Assembly: GCF_000423945.1 (NCBI RefSeq)
Contig: NZ_AUIY01000001.1
Span: forward strand, 434,001-498,000
Length of the DNA: 64,000 nucleotides
DNA from: Butyrivibrio sp. XPD2002
Lineage (GTDB): Bacteria > Bacillota > Clostridia > Lachnospirales > Lachnospiraceae
Direction: 5' to 3'
The position numbers were made by a program, and so were the translations under genes. Of this stretch, positions 34,863 to 42,570 are shown in pieces. Under the pieces are notes generated by a model, which had not been told where the DNA came from, did no database searches, and worked only from the letters and a program-made list of their open reading frames with translations. How positions within the stretch are numbered: position 1 is the first letter of the stretch; the number at the start of each line of letters is the position of its first letter.

Positions 34863-34891
34863 ATAATATCAAGACCTAGTTAAAATGTCAA
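34863..34891 (-). promoter_or_regulatory. Near-consensus promoter for the small unit
   Basis: Minus strand: TTGACA (34891-34886), 17 bases, TATTAT (34868-34863). The -35 is perfect and the -10 matches five of six. It drives transcription away from bioY, towards 34757. Confidence 0.75.
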
Positions 34892-35081
34892 TACATTTTC
34901 AATTTATTTTTGTTTTATTTTGAAAATGATTGTCTCGTTTTAAATTTGTCACTATTTTCAGTCTATTTTAATCAAATTAACAGTATATTTCAAATTTCTT
35001 TAAATAAAATGTAGGAATGGCCACGTAAAAGTACATTATATAGCGTTTGTTACGTTGTATATTCCATATATTGTGTTTAGC

Positions 35082-35118
35082 AATTGTCACCCTATACGTG
35101 TAATTGTGGTTGACAATT
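35082..35118. promoter_or_regulatory. BirA operator 1 upstream of bioY
   Basis: AATTGTCACCC, 15 bases, GGTTGACAATT: an inverted repeat with the arm sequence and spacing of BirA operators (TTGTnAACC-N15-GGTTnACAA). Its right arm contains the -35 box TTGACA of the bioY promoter, so binding would block RNA polymerase. Confidence 0.75.
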
Positions 35119-35138
35119 CAAACAATTCATCCTATTCT
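35110..35138 (+). promoter_or_regulatory. bioY-birA promoter
   Basis: Perfect -35 TTGACA (35110-35115), 17 bases, -10 TATTCT (35133-35138). The expected start is near 35145, inside the left arm of the second operator-like repeat. Confidence 0.65.
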
Positions 35139-35141
35139 ATC

Positions 35142-35179
35142 ATTGTCACCTTAATATTATAATCTTATAGGGTGACAAT
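35142..35179. promoter_or_regulatory. BirA operator-like site 2 / leader dyad
   Basis: ATTGTCACC (35142-35150) and GGTGACAAT (35171-35179) are perfect complements with 20 bases between, three more than the equivalent spacing in operator 1. It covers the start site and leader; it could bind BirA or form a hairpin in the RNA. Confidence 0.6.
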
Positions 35180-35203
35180 TATAATATGAAAGAAGGATCT
35201 AAA

Positions 35204-35812
35204 ATGAGTAATACCCGAGCACAAATACTTGAAACCAAACAATCTACTTCAGTAAAGGATCTATGTTTCATCGCCGCCTTTGCCGCAATCATATGCGTTT
35301 TATCGCAGATATCTATTCCCATGCCGGCTGGCGTTCCCATGACACTGCAAACACTTATCATTCCTCTTGCAGGAATCGTTATTGGCAAAAAAAGAGGTAC
35401 CTATGCGACACTTTTATATCTCCTTATCGGAGCAGTAGGTCTTCCTGTTTTTTCAGGCTTTAAAGGCGGAATCGGCGTACTTTTTGGATTAACAGGTGGA
35501 TTCCTTGTATCCTTCCCTGTTTTATCCCTTACAGCAGGCCTTGGCGACGAACTTGGCATTAAGCTTAGTCATAAGAGTGATAAAACCAATAAGATTATGT
35601 ATTACTTTCCTATCGTGCTTTGTCTTGTAATTGGTGCTACAATAAACTATGTATTCGGAACCGTTTGGTTTATGATAGCTTCCAAAACTACATTTCTGGC
35701 AGGGCTTACCGCATGTGTATTGCCGTTCATCCCTACCGCAATTTTGAAGATAATAATTGTAGCCATTGTCGGTCCCGAACTCAAAAAGCGTTTATCGCCA
35801 ATACTAAACTGA
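35204..35812 (+). CDS. bioY: BioY, biotin transporter S component
   Basis: A 202-residue integral membrane protein with about six helices. BioY binds biotin as the substrate-specific part of an ECF transporter; the shared EcfA/A'/T are not in this window. The signature VPMTLQTLIIPLAG and a GTYATLLYLLIGAVGLPVF stretch are typical. Start: I prefer the ATG at 35204, six bases after AAGGA, over one six codons upstream. It is under two BirA-type operators and followed by birA after 19 bases, so uptake and sensing of biotin are co-regulated. Confidence 0.93.
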   Translation: MSNTRAQILETKQSTSVKDLCFIAAFAAIICVLSQISIPMPAGVPMTLQTLIIPLAGIVIGKKRGTYATLLYLLIGAVGLPVFSGFKGGIGVLFGLTGGFLVSFPVLSLTAGLGDELGIKLSHKSDKTNKIMYYFPIVLCLVIGATINYVFGTVWFMIASKTTFLAGLTACVLPFIPTAILKIIIVAIVGPELKKRLSPILN

Positions 35813-35831
35813 CAGACAAAGGAAAAATAAT

Positions 35832-36662
35832 ATGCCGGACACAAAAGAAATGGTGCTAAGCTACCTTGAAGAAAACAGTGGAAAATTCTCATCAGGAGAA
35901 GCTATCGCCACAAAGCTTAACATTTCTAGAAACAGTGTCTGGAAAGCTATAGAATCCCTGCGAAGAGACGGCTTTCAGATAGAAGCCGCATCCCGCAGGG
36001 GTTATTCTTTATCAGGAAAAGCTGACAAAATCAGCGCTTCTGAGATTCTAAAGCACTCACAAGCTTCGATAGATCCGGATCTTATTTTGGTCCACGACTC
36101 TCTCGAATCAACTAATAAAACTGCAAAGAGCGAAGCCACTTTTGATGCACCACACGGTACAGTGATCATCGCTGCGCAGCAGACCGGCGGAACCGGACAT
36201 AAAAGGCTTTCTTTCTCCTCTCCTAAGGGTGGAATTTACATGAGCCTTATTATGCGTCCGGAAGAATTCTCGATTAAAAATTCAAAGCTTTTTACACCCT
36301 TTTCTGTTCTTAGTGTATGCAGGGCAATTGAAGAATTAACAGGATTTACTCCGTCAATCAAGAATATAAATGACATTTTCCTTGAGGATAAAAAGATCTG
36401 CGGAATTTTAACAGAAGCTGTCTCTGACTTTGATACAGGAGATATCCAGTTTATTGTAGTTGGAATCGGAATCTATTTTAATATCGATGTATCAGAGCTG
36501 CCTTCAGATATCAGGAAAAAAGCCGGATCAATTTATAAAAAGGGCGAAGAAAAAATATCAATAAATCAGCTGATTGCACGTATCCTTGATCTTATTCTCT
36601 CACCTGGTAATATAGATGAATCAGTTATTTCCAATAAATATAATAAAAGACTTTTACAATAA
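35832..36662 (+). CDS. birA: BirA-family biotin repressor/ligase, short and with altered ligase motifs
   Basis: A 276-residue BirA relative. The N-terminal winged HTH (about 1-60, LNISRNSVWKAIESLRRDGF) is intact. In the central catalytic domain the usual GRGRxGR loop reads GTGHKRL and KWxND reads KNIND, while the lysine of the second motif is kept and GILTE follows. The protein stops at NKYNKRLLQ, where homologues continue for about 45-50 residues with the SH3-like C-terminal domain. It is therefore a candidate biotin-sensing repressor with weak or no ligase activity. It lies 19 bases after bioY. Confidence 0.88.
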   Translation: MPDTKEMVLSYLEENSGKFSSGEAIATKLNISRNSVWKAIESLRRDGFQIEAASRRGYSLSGKADKISASEILKHSQASIDPDLILVHDSLESTNKTAKSEATFDAPHGTVIIAAQQTGGTGHKRLSFSSPKGGIYMSLIMRPEEFSIKNSKLFTPFSVLSVCRAIEELTGFTPSIKNINDIFLEDKKICGILTEAVSDFDTGDIQFIVVGIGIYFNIDVSELPSDIRKKAGSIYKKGEEKISINQLIARILDLILSPGNIDESVISNKYNKRLLQ

Positions 36663-36694
36663 AAAATAAGCGGATCAAATATTCTTGATCCGCT
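36661..36694 (-). terminator. Terminator between birA and the polysaccharide locus
   Basis: A perfect 10-bp stem AGCGGATCAA / TTGATCCGCT (36669-36694) with a TTATTTTTTATTG tract on the minus side. It overlaps the last codons of the minus-strand glycosyltransferase and lies just after the birA stop. It mainly ends the minus-strand operon. Confidence 0.8.
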
Positions 36695-37826
36695 CAACAT
36701 TCAGAATCGTATCGATGTAAAGCTTTGCGCTCGCACCGGTAACTTTATTCCAGTTAAATCTCTTATAGCAATAAAATGTTATCTCACCATATGAATGGTA
36801 AATCTCAGGATGCTCAATACTCTCCTTCAGCATTCTTCTCAAATCCTCAACATCGGACTTTTTAAAGTACTGCGCATACTCACAACATGCTTCCTTGTTC
36901 TCAGGAATATCACTTGCAAGACATCTTCTTCCAAAGCTCATGGCTTCAAGAAGACTTATGGGCATACCCTCAATATCACTGGGAAGAACATACATATAGC
37001 AGTTACTGAAAAGCTCAGTCAGAGTATCACCCTGAACAAATCCTGTCATTACTACTCTGGGGTCCTTAGCTGCCATCTGTCTTACCTGCTCGATATAATC
37101 ACCAGAGTGACTGGCGCCGCCTGCTATAACGAGCTTCATATCTGTATCCACCTTAGAAAAAGCTTCAAGAAGATATGTGATGCCCTTCTCAGGAACGATT
37201 CTGCCCAGATATAAAATATATTTTTCCTTCTCAAGTCCAAATTTATTTGCAATCTTATTAGGCGCCTTGAACTCTGTCTGATTAACTCCGTTTGGAATAT
37301 ATATGGTCTGTCTGTTGTATTTATCAAGGAAATACTGCTGAACGTTACGTGACAAAACAATAACCTCATCAGCATATCTTGCAGCAACCCACTCACCGAA
37401 CTTTAAGTATCTTGTTGCGAAGCCGCCCCACTTCGCTCTCTGCCAGTCAAGACCATGAATTGTTGCAATCGTTCTTATTCCAAACATATGTGGAATAAGT
37501 AGCATCGCACTCGGTCCCTCAGCATGGTAATGAATAACATCGTAATTACCAAGAAGCGCTCCGATCGTAGCAATGAAAGAATAAACAACAGCATTTAATG
37601 ACTTTAAGCCAGGAGTCGGTACATGAACTATACGAATTCCCTTATACTTTTTAAGCTTATGAGCCTCTTTATCTGCATTCTTATCAGCAACGTTATTTCC
37701 CATGCGGTTATATGCTGTAACTGAGTGTCCCATCTGAACAAGTCTTGTAGCAAGTTCCTCGACTACGATTTCCACTCCTCCTTCTCTGGACGGTATTCTC
37801 TTATGCCCGATCATTGCGATTTTCAT
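36675..37826 (-). CDS. Family 4 glycosyltransferase
   Basis: A 383-residue GT-B enzyme. The N-terminal MIGHKRIPSREGGVEIVVEELA glycine-rich loop resembles rhamnosyl- or glucosyl-transferases of the Cps2T/WchF type. The C-terminal half has YLGRIVPEKGITYLLEAF and the E-x7-E region SDIEGMPISLLEAM. It probably adds the second sugar onto the lipid-linked primer made by the adjacent priming transferase. Donor sugar cannot be told. It is the last gene of the polysaccharide locus, 12 bases from its neighbour. Confidence 0.88.
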   Translation of the reverse strand: MKIAMIGHKRIPSREGGVEIVVEELATRLVQMGHSVTAYNRMGNNVADKNADKEAHKLKKYKGIRIVHVPTPGLKSLNAVVYSFIATIGALLGNYDVIHYHAEGPSAMLLIPHMFGIRTIATIHGLDWQRAKWGGFATRYLKFGEWVAARYADEVIVLSRNVQQYFLDKYNRQTIYIPNGVNQTEFKAPNKIANKFGLEKEKYILYLGRIVPEKGITYLLEAFSKVDTDMKLVIAGGASHSGDYIEQVRQMAAKDPRVVMTGFVQGDTLTELFSNCYMYVLPSDIEGMPISLLEAMSFGRRCLASDIPENKEACCEYAQYFKKSDVEDLRRMLKESIEHPEIYHSYGEITFYCYKRFNWNKVTGASAKLYIDTILNVERIKNI

Positions 37827-37838
37827 ATCTGCTCCTAC

Positions 37839-39233
37839 TTAATACGAACCGTTTAATTTAAATAACTCAGACACAGTTCTGAAAAGTATTCTTATATCTA
37901 TAAACGGTGTCCAGTTATCAATATAATCAACATCAAGTCCTACTACCTTATCAAAATCGGTAATATTACTTCTGCCACTACTCTGCCACATACCGGTAAT
38001 ACCGGGTTTAATACTGATTCTCCTCCACTGGTCGGTTGTATATTTCTCAACCTCATCCAGGGTCGGCGGTCTTGTTCCCACAAAACTCATGGAACCTGCA
38101 AGAACATTAAAAAACTGCGGAAGCTCATCAATGCTTGTCTTTCTTATGAACTTGCCAACTCTTGTAATTCTGGGATCATCTTTGATCTTGAACATCATAC
38201 CGTCGCCAACTTCATTCATAGCCTGAAGTTCAGCCTTACGAGCCTCGGCATCAACATACATACTTCTGAATTTCCAGATTTTGAAATGTCTTCCGTTTTT
38301 ACCCACTCTGACCTGCTTGAAAATAGCGGGTCCCGGAGAATCAAGTTTAATTGCAATTGCTGTGATTATCATAATAGGTGACGAAAGAACAATACCTATT
38401 ATTGCAAACACAATGTCAAAAATTCTCTTGAGTGCTGCTTCCCATGTATTCATGCATACCGTATGGTAAGTCATGATAGGATAGGTTCCTATACTGCTGT
38501 TGTAGGAAAATGCCTTTCTTCTTCTGTAAATATCAACTACAACTCTGCAGGTAACACCCATTCTGATACACAGGTCGATGTAATTCTGGATATATGCAAT
38601 ATCCACATCGCGCTTCTGCATTATGAAAACCTGATCAATATTATATTTTCTAATAATCTTTTCAAGGTCCTTAAGGCAGCCGATGTACTCAAGAGACTCA
38701 GATTCCTCATCAAAGCTCACATAGCCAATCTCATTGACTGTAAGTGGAGTCTTGTTAAGGAAATATCTGAATTTGTTGTAAGAAGCCTTACTTCCCACAT
38801 AGATACATCTGGGAATATGCTTTCTGTTTATAATCCTGTCAATTATCTTTAAGAAAAACAAAATCTCCAGCGACATTACCATGTAGGAAACCATCAGAAA
38901 TCTAACAAAGAATCTGTGATCAATAGATTCTAAGAGGCTAAATTTATATGTAAGAAACCCACTTAGGAAAGCAAAGAAAAATGACACACTTTCCCTCTTA
39001 ATCACTCTGTCTGTATAGAAAAACAAAGTGTTGTTATAAATGTTCGCTGCTCTGTTTGAAATAATAAAAATTAGTACAAAAATAAAAAACATTGATATTA
39101 TACTTTTCCACTGCTCCGGTCTCACCAATGACCCCCAGGCAAGAACGGTCCCCCCAAGTGCAGCACATTGGAAAAAGATATCCAATATCATATGAACTAC
39201 GTCAAAAGACGCTGATACATTAGAACGATTCAT
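37839..39233 (-). CDS. Priming sugar-phosphate transferase (polyprenyl glycosylphosphotransferase)
   Basis: A 464-residue WbaP/CpsE-type protein: four to five N-terminal membrane helices (about 1-120), a Rossmann-like middle, a membrane helix near 275-295, and the catalytic C-terminus with KIWKFRSMYVDAE, DELPQFFNVLAGSMSFVGTRPP and KPGITGMWQ. It moves a sugar-1-phosphate onto undecaprenyl phosphate to begin the repeat unit. I chose ATG 39233 (GGAG nine bases upstream) over an earlier TTG. Confidence 0.92.
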   Translation of the reverse strand: MNRSNVSASFDVVHMILDIFFQCAALGGTVLAWGSLVRPEQWKSIISMFFIFVLIFIISNRAANIYNNTLFFYTDRVIKRESVSFFFAFLSGFLTYKFSLLESIDHRFFVRFLMVSYMVMSLEILFFLKIIDRIINRKHIPRCIYVGSKASYNKFRYFLNKTPLTVNEIGYVSFDEESESLEYIGCLKDLEKIIRKYNIDQVFIMQKRDVDIAYIQNYIDLCIRMGVTCRVVVDIYRRRKAFSYNSSIGTYPIMTYHTVCMNTWEAALKRIFDIVFAIIGIVLSSPIMIITAIAIKLDSPGPAIFKQVRVGKNGRHFKIWKFRSMYVDAEARKAELQAMNEVGDGMMFKIKDDPRITRVGKFIRKTSIDELPQFFNVLAGSMSFVGTRPPTLDEVEKYTTDQWRRISIKPGITGMWQSSGRSNITDFDKVVGLDVDYIDNWTPFIDIRILFRTVSELFKLNGSY

Positions 39234-39262
39234 AACACTATACTCCAAACTCTGACCTGGGA

Positions 39263-39299
39263 CCCGGGGTGCGCTACAGTGCGCACCTTAGCCCCCGGC
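39263..39299 (-). promoter_or_regulatory. GC-rich hairpin between the LRR gene and the priming transferase
   Basis: GGTGCGC/GCGCACC (39268-39287) nested in CCGGG/CCCGG. It stands out in an AT-rich stretch. No T-run follows, so it may be a partial terminator or mRNA stability element that sets the ratio of flanking genes. Confidence 0.55.
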
Positions 39300-39328
39300 C
39301 TTTGCAATCTGCAAATTCTGCCTTCAAC

Positions 39329-39886
39329 TTACTGTTTAATAGTTCCTTTAAATCCTGCCTTCTCAAGTGCCTTCTTGAACTTCTTAAACTGCTTCTTTGA
39401 CATCTTCTTGGTGACCTTAATGGTCATCTTCTTGGTGTCAAGGCCCTTGAAAGCGCCCTTCTTTACTTTGATGCTCTTCTTGCAATTAAACTTAATTGTC
39501 TTAAGCTTCTTGGCTTTTGAGAATGCCTTCTTGTCAATTGTTGTAACATTTGAAGAAACAACAATCTTTGTTGCCTTCTTGGCATCCTTGAATGCTTCAG
39601 CCTTAATCTCTGTAACTTTGTACTCAACACCATTAACAGTTACGGTACCAGGCACCCTTACGGTCTTATCCTTTGTGTCGATAGATACAAAGGCAGCAGT
39701 ACCATCATCTTTGGTATCAACATTTTCGTTCAGATCAGGATTCTCTGCAGGTACATCAACTTTAGCATTATCCTGATTTATAGTAACGTTGCCTGTATCA
39801 GGTGACGGCGCAGCATGAACAGGTGTTGAAACAAGAAGCGCAGCCGCGAGAGCAGATGCAAGGACTTTTTTCATAACTTTAACCAT
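39329..39886 (-). CDS. Secreted BspA-type leucine-rich repeat protein, Lys-rich
   Basis: A 185-residue protein with a signal peptide (MVKVMKKVLASALAAALLVS, cleavage after AHA-like VHAA near 25). About three LRR-5 (BspA/Treponema) units follow: ITEIKAEAFKDAKKAT, NVTTIDKKAFSKAKKLKTI, SIKVKKGAFKGLDTKKMTI. The C-terminus is extremely Lys-rich (KKMSKKQFKKFKKALEKAGF). Start at 39886 after a strong AAAGGAGGAGG site. It lies between the BY-kinase and the priming transferase, which is unusual; it may bind polysaccharide or the wall. It has no LPXTG or lipobox. Confidence 0.8.
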   Translation of the reverse strand: MVKVMKKVLASALAAALLVSTPVHAAPSPDTGNVTINQDNAKVDVPAENPDLNENVDTKDDGTAAFVSIDTKDKTVRVPGTVTVNGVEYKVTEIKAEAFKDAKKATKIVVSSNVTTIDKKAFSKAKKLKTIKFNCKKSIKVKKGAFKGLDTKKMTIKVTKKMSKKQFKKFKKALEKAGFKGTIKQ

Positions 39887-39949
39887 TTTCCTCCTCCTTT
39901 CGTCGCCAATGCTATTGCAAAGGTTCGAATAAATATATGAGTAACTACA

Positions 39950-39983
39950 GCTTTCGCCATAGGTAACTCCATTCCACGAAAGC
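39950..39983 (-). promoter_or_regulatory. 7-bp hairpin in the leader of the LRR gene
   Basis: GCTTTCG/CGAAAGC with a 20-base loop, just after the BY-kinase stop and 64 bases before the LRR start. Possible processing or regulatory RNA; no known riboswitch recognised. Confidence 0.4.
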
Positions 39984-39995
39984 CTTAATTCACTT

Positions 39996-40694
39996 TTACC
40001 TGCTTGCTGTATAATATCTGCTGTTTCTCTTGTTGTAATAGTACTTACCCTTAGAGCTGCCCATTCTGTTGAGAACAACTCCAAGAAGCGGGCAACCGGC
40101 TCTCTCAAGCTGCATAGCGGAATGTCTTACCATTGATTTCGAGGTCACTCCGCTTCTGACAACAAGGATTGCTCCATCACAAAGTGAACCAATACGCTCA
40201 CCATCTGATACAAGGTCAAGAGGTGATGAATCCACAAATGTATATCTAAAGTTCTCCCCTGCATAATTTAGAAGTTCCTCAAATCTCTTATTCTCAAGAA
40301 GCATTGAGGGATTAACAACATTCTCAACATTAGGAAGAATAAAACCATTATCAAAGGATGTCTTATAAAAAGCATCCTTAAAGTCACAGTCTCCAGCAAG
40401 AACTGAGCTGGTTCCCTTAATCATTCCTCCATCAGCTAGCTCCATTCCATACTTTGCCACTAATGTAGACTTTCTCATATCAGCATCAATAAGCGCGGTT
40501 TTTATTCCTGTCTGAACAAATTGTCTGTAAAGCTGCATAGCAACAAAGCTCTTGCCCTCATTGGGGGTTGATGATACGATCATTATTTTCTTTACATCAT
40601 TTCCAAGAAATCCGATATTAATACGAAGAGAGTTAAGTGCCTCCTCCATTGCATATGGGAGTTCAGGATTATTATTTAAAATCAAAGTGCTCAT
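39996..40694 (-). CDS. CpsD/CapB-type bacterial tyrosine kinase
   Basis: A 232-residue BY-kinase. Walker A SSTPNEGKSFVA near 45, Walker A' ALIDADMR near 75, Walker B VDSSPLD near 155, and a C-terminal Tyr cluster (KYYYNKRNSRYYTASR) that is autophosphorylated. It pairs with the Wzz/CpsC-type membrane activator encoded just upstream, with a 4-base ATGA overlap. Together with the PHP phosphatase it controls chain length and export of capsule or EPS. Confidence 0.92.
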   Translation of the reverse strand: MSTLILNNNPELPYAMEEALNSLRINIGFLGNDVKKIMIVSSTPNEGKSFVAMQLYRQFVQTGIKTALIDADMRKSTLVAKYGMELADGGMIKGTSSVLAGDCDFKDAFYKTSFDNGFILPNVENVVNPSMLLENKRFEELLNYAGENFRYTFVDSSPLDLVSDGERIGSLCDGAILVVRSGVTSKSMVRHSAMQLERAGCPLLGVVLNRMGSSKGKYYYNKRNSRYYTASR

Positions 40695-41509
40695 GAAATC
40701 TTTTTCTCCTTTCGTGAACCACTATTTTTCATTGTTCTAACCTTTTTACCTGCATAAGAATCGCTTCCTTCTGCAAGGGTTCCAAGGTCACCCTCAGGGA
40801 TAACTGCAAGAGGGAGACTACCAAACATTCTCTCTATATCATCACCGGAATTTACAGTATCCTGAAGTACGAATATTACTGTCAGAATTCCAAGTACAAG
40901 TGCGGTAGCAGCTAAAGCTCCCATCATGATATTCTTAGAGAAGCTGGGCGAACTCTTATACATAGGTACAATTGCAGGCTCAATAATGTGAGGCTTGGGA
41001 GTATCCATAAGCTTGGGAATCTGAATCTCAGCCTGCTTTGCAATATCATTAGCAATTGCCTCAGCCTCATTAGGGTCGGTACTTGTAACGCTTATAGTCA
41101 TAATTCTGGTATTCTTAATAACTGCAATCTTAACCATTCCTATAAGTTGATCATATGTATAGTCAAGATCAAGATCCTTTATAACCTGATTAAAAATAGG
41201 TCTAATCGTAAGAACCTGTTCATAGTCTGAAGAAAGCCCTGTTCCAAGGTTAAGATCTGTTAAATTAACCATGGTATCTGTTGAAGCTGAAACCACATAA
41301 ATCTTGGATGTCGCAGTATATAATGGTTCAACCAAGAAGTATGTATACGAGCCAGCTATTACAGAACCAAGAATAAAAGCTGCAATAATAAGAACAAGCT
41401 TCGTTCTGAAATAGTTCAAAAGTTCAAACAAATCAATCTCTATTCCATCCTGCTTTTTTTCAATGCTCAATCCTTCAAGAGCCTTTTTCTCAATATGTTT
41501 CTTTTCCAT
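40691..41509 (-). CDS. Wzz/CpsC-type polysaccharide chain-length regulator (BY-kinase activator)
   Basis: A 272-residue membrane protein with two helices (about 36-58 and 195-215) around an extracytoplasmic Wzz domain (PLYTATSKIYV motif, and ...MTISVTSTDPNEAEAIAND). The cytoplasmic tail activates CpsD-type kinase. It overlaps the kinase gene by 4 bases, showing coupling. Family size is normal. Confidence 0.9.
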   Translation of the reverse strand: MEKKHIEKKALEGLSIEKKQDGIEIDLFELLNYFRTKLVLIIAAFILGSVIAGSYTYFLVEPLYTATSKIYVVSASTDTMVNLTDLNLGTGLSSDYEQVLTIRPIFNQVIKDLDLDYTYDQLIGMVKIAVIKNTRIMTISVTSTDPNEAEAIANDIAKQAEIQIPKLMDTPKPHIIEPAIVPMYKSSPSFSKNIMMGALAATALVLGILTVIFVLQDTVNSGDDIERMFGSLPLAVIPEGDLGTLAEGSDSYAGKKVRTMKNSGSRKEKKIS

Positions 41510-41532
41510 TTTTACTCCTCTACTAACTACAA

Positions 41533-42570
41533 CTACTCATTTAACGGACTTAGCTGAAACAGCTTATCCATCACCTTATAATAGGAATCATCATCTATAT
41601 AAAATTCCTGATGATCAACATCATCATTAATTAATTGTCCAATAACATGTTCACCTTCGAAGGAGATTGTGCCGAGGTTCTCTCCTCTGCTTACTCTGTT
41701 AAGAACCCTTGAGAAGTCATTACCTGACATATCAGTCACAGCAACTTCCTTCATTTCCTTATATATCTCATTGGGAAAGGTCTTATCCTCTTCTGATCTC
41801 TCCATGAGTTTATTCAGAAATGATTTTATATAAGCTTCCTGCCTTGCCATTCTTGCTTCATTGGTGCCATCACCAACTTCCATTCTGGCGTGAATATAGT
41901 TATATGCCTGCTTATCGTTAAGGGTTATCTCCTGTCCCTCGATAAGTGTGGGATCAACCTCACTAAAGTCACCTTCAACTGTAACAGTTACACCGCCAAT
42001 AGCATGATTAAGCTGCTCAATTGAATCCATGTTGAGTTCGTAATAACCATCTATCGGAAGTCCTCCTAAAAGCTCTGATACTGCATTTACAGTATTTTCA
42101 CTACTCATCTTAGGATCTCCGCCATACCAATGCGCTGTACATATCTGCATCATAGATCTGGCATTTACAGTTCCATCTGAATTCATCATAGGAACCTTCA
42201 TAACCGTGTTACGGTCAATCTCAAGAACTGCATAATTATTATCTGATCGGTTCAGTACCACCAAAAGCAGCACATCTGCCATATTACCTCTATACTCAGA
42301 TGGATTTTCCTCTCCGTAGGTTCCCGATATATCAGTTCCGATTATGAGATAGTTCCTAACTGCTGCATCATATCTGCATACCTTACCATTTATCAAAAGT
42401 TCGCCTTCATTAAGCGTTATCTCATCGTCCTCGTCATCCTCGTCATAATCAGCCATTGAGTGGTATTCAACAATGTCCTCTAGCTTACTTATTCCTACGA
42501 AGAAAAGAATCAACGCTAATACAACAGCCGACAATTCCAATATTAACTTGAATTGTTTACGATTCATCAT
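41533..42570 (-). CDS. LytR-CpsA-Psr (LCP) family protein
   Basis: A 345-residue membrane protein: N-terminal helix (about 8-28), then the LCP domain with IGTDISG, EIDRNTVMKVP, and IHARMEVGDGTNEARMARQ, the conserved Arg/Asp set of the phosphotransferase. LCP enzymes attach polymers such as capsule or teichoic acid to peptidoglycan. I placed the start at the ATG at 42570; a GGAGG lies in the end of the phosphatase gene, so an ATG one codon later is equally possible. It overlaps the phosphatase gene by about 14 bases. Confidence 0.88.
   Translation of the reverse strand: MMNRKQFKLILELSAVVLALILFFVGISKLEDIVEYHSMADYDEDDEDDEITLNEGELLINGKVCRYDAAVRNYLIIGTDISGTYGEENPSEYRGNMADVLLLVVLNRSDNNYAVLEIDRNTVMKVPMMNSDGTVNARSMMQICTAHWYGGDPKMSSENTVNAVSELLGGLPIDGYYELNMDSIEQLNHAIGGVTVTVEGDFSEVDPTLIEGQEITLNDKQAYNYIHARMEVGDGTNEARMARQEAYIKSFLNKLMERSEEDKTFPNEIYKEMKEVAVTDMSGNDFSRVLNRVSRGENLGTISFEGEHVIGQLINDDVDHQEFYIDDDSYYKVMDKLFQLSPLNE

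Noticed and set aside
34953..34967. CodY box near bioY (11/15)
   Set aside because: Region is very AT-rich and several 10-11/15 matches occur by chance.
39886..40108. Upstream extension of the LRR protein
   Set aside because: It overlaps the BY-kinase gene, and a strong ribosome site and signal peptide mark the start at 39886.
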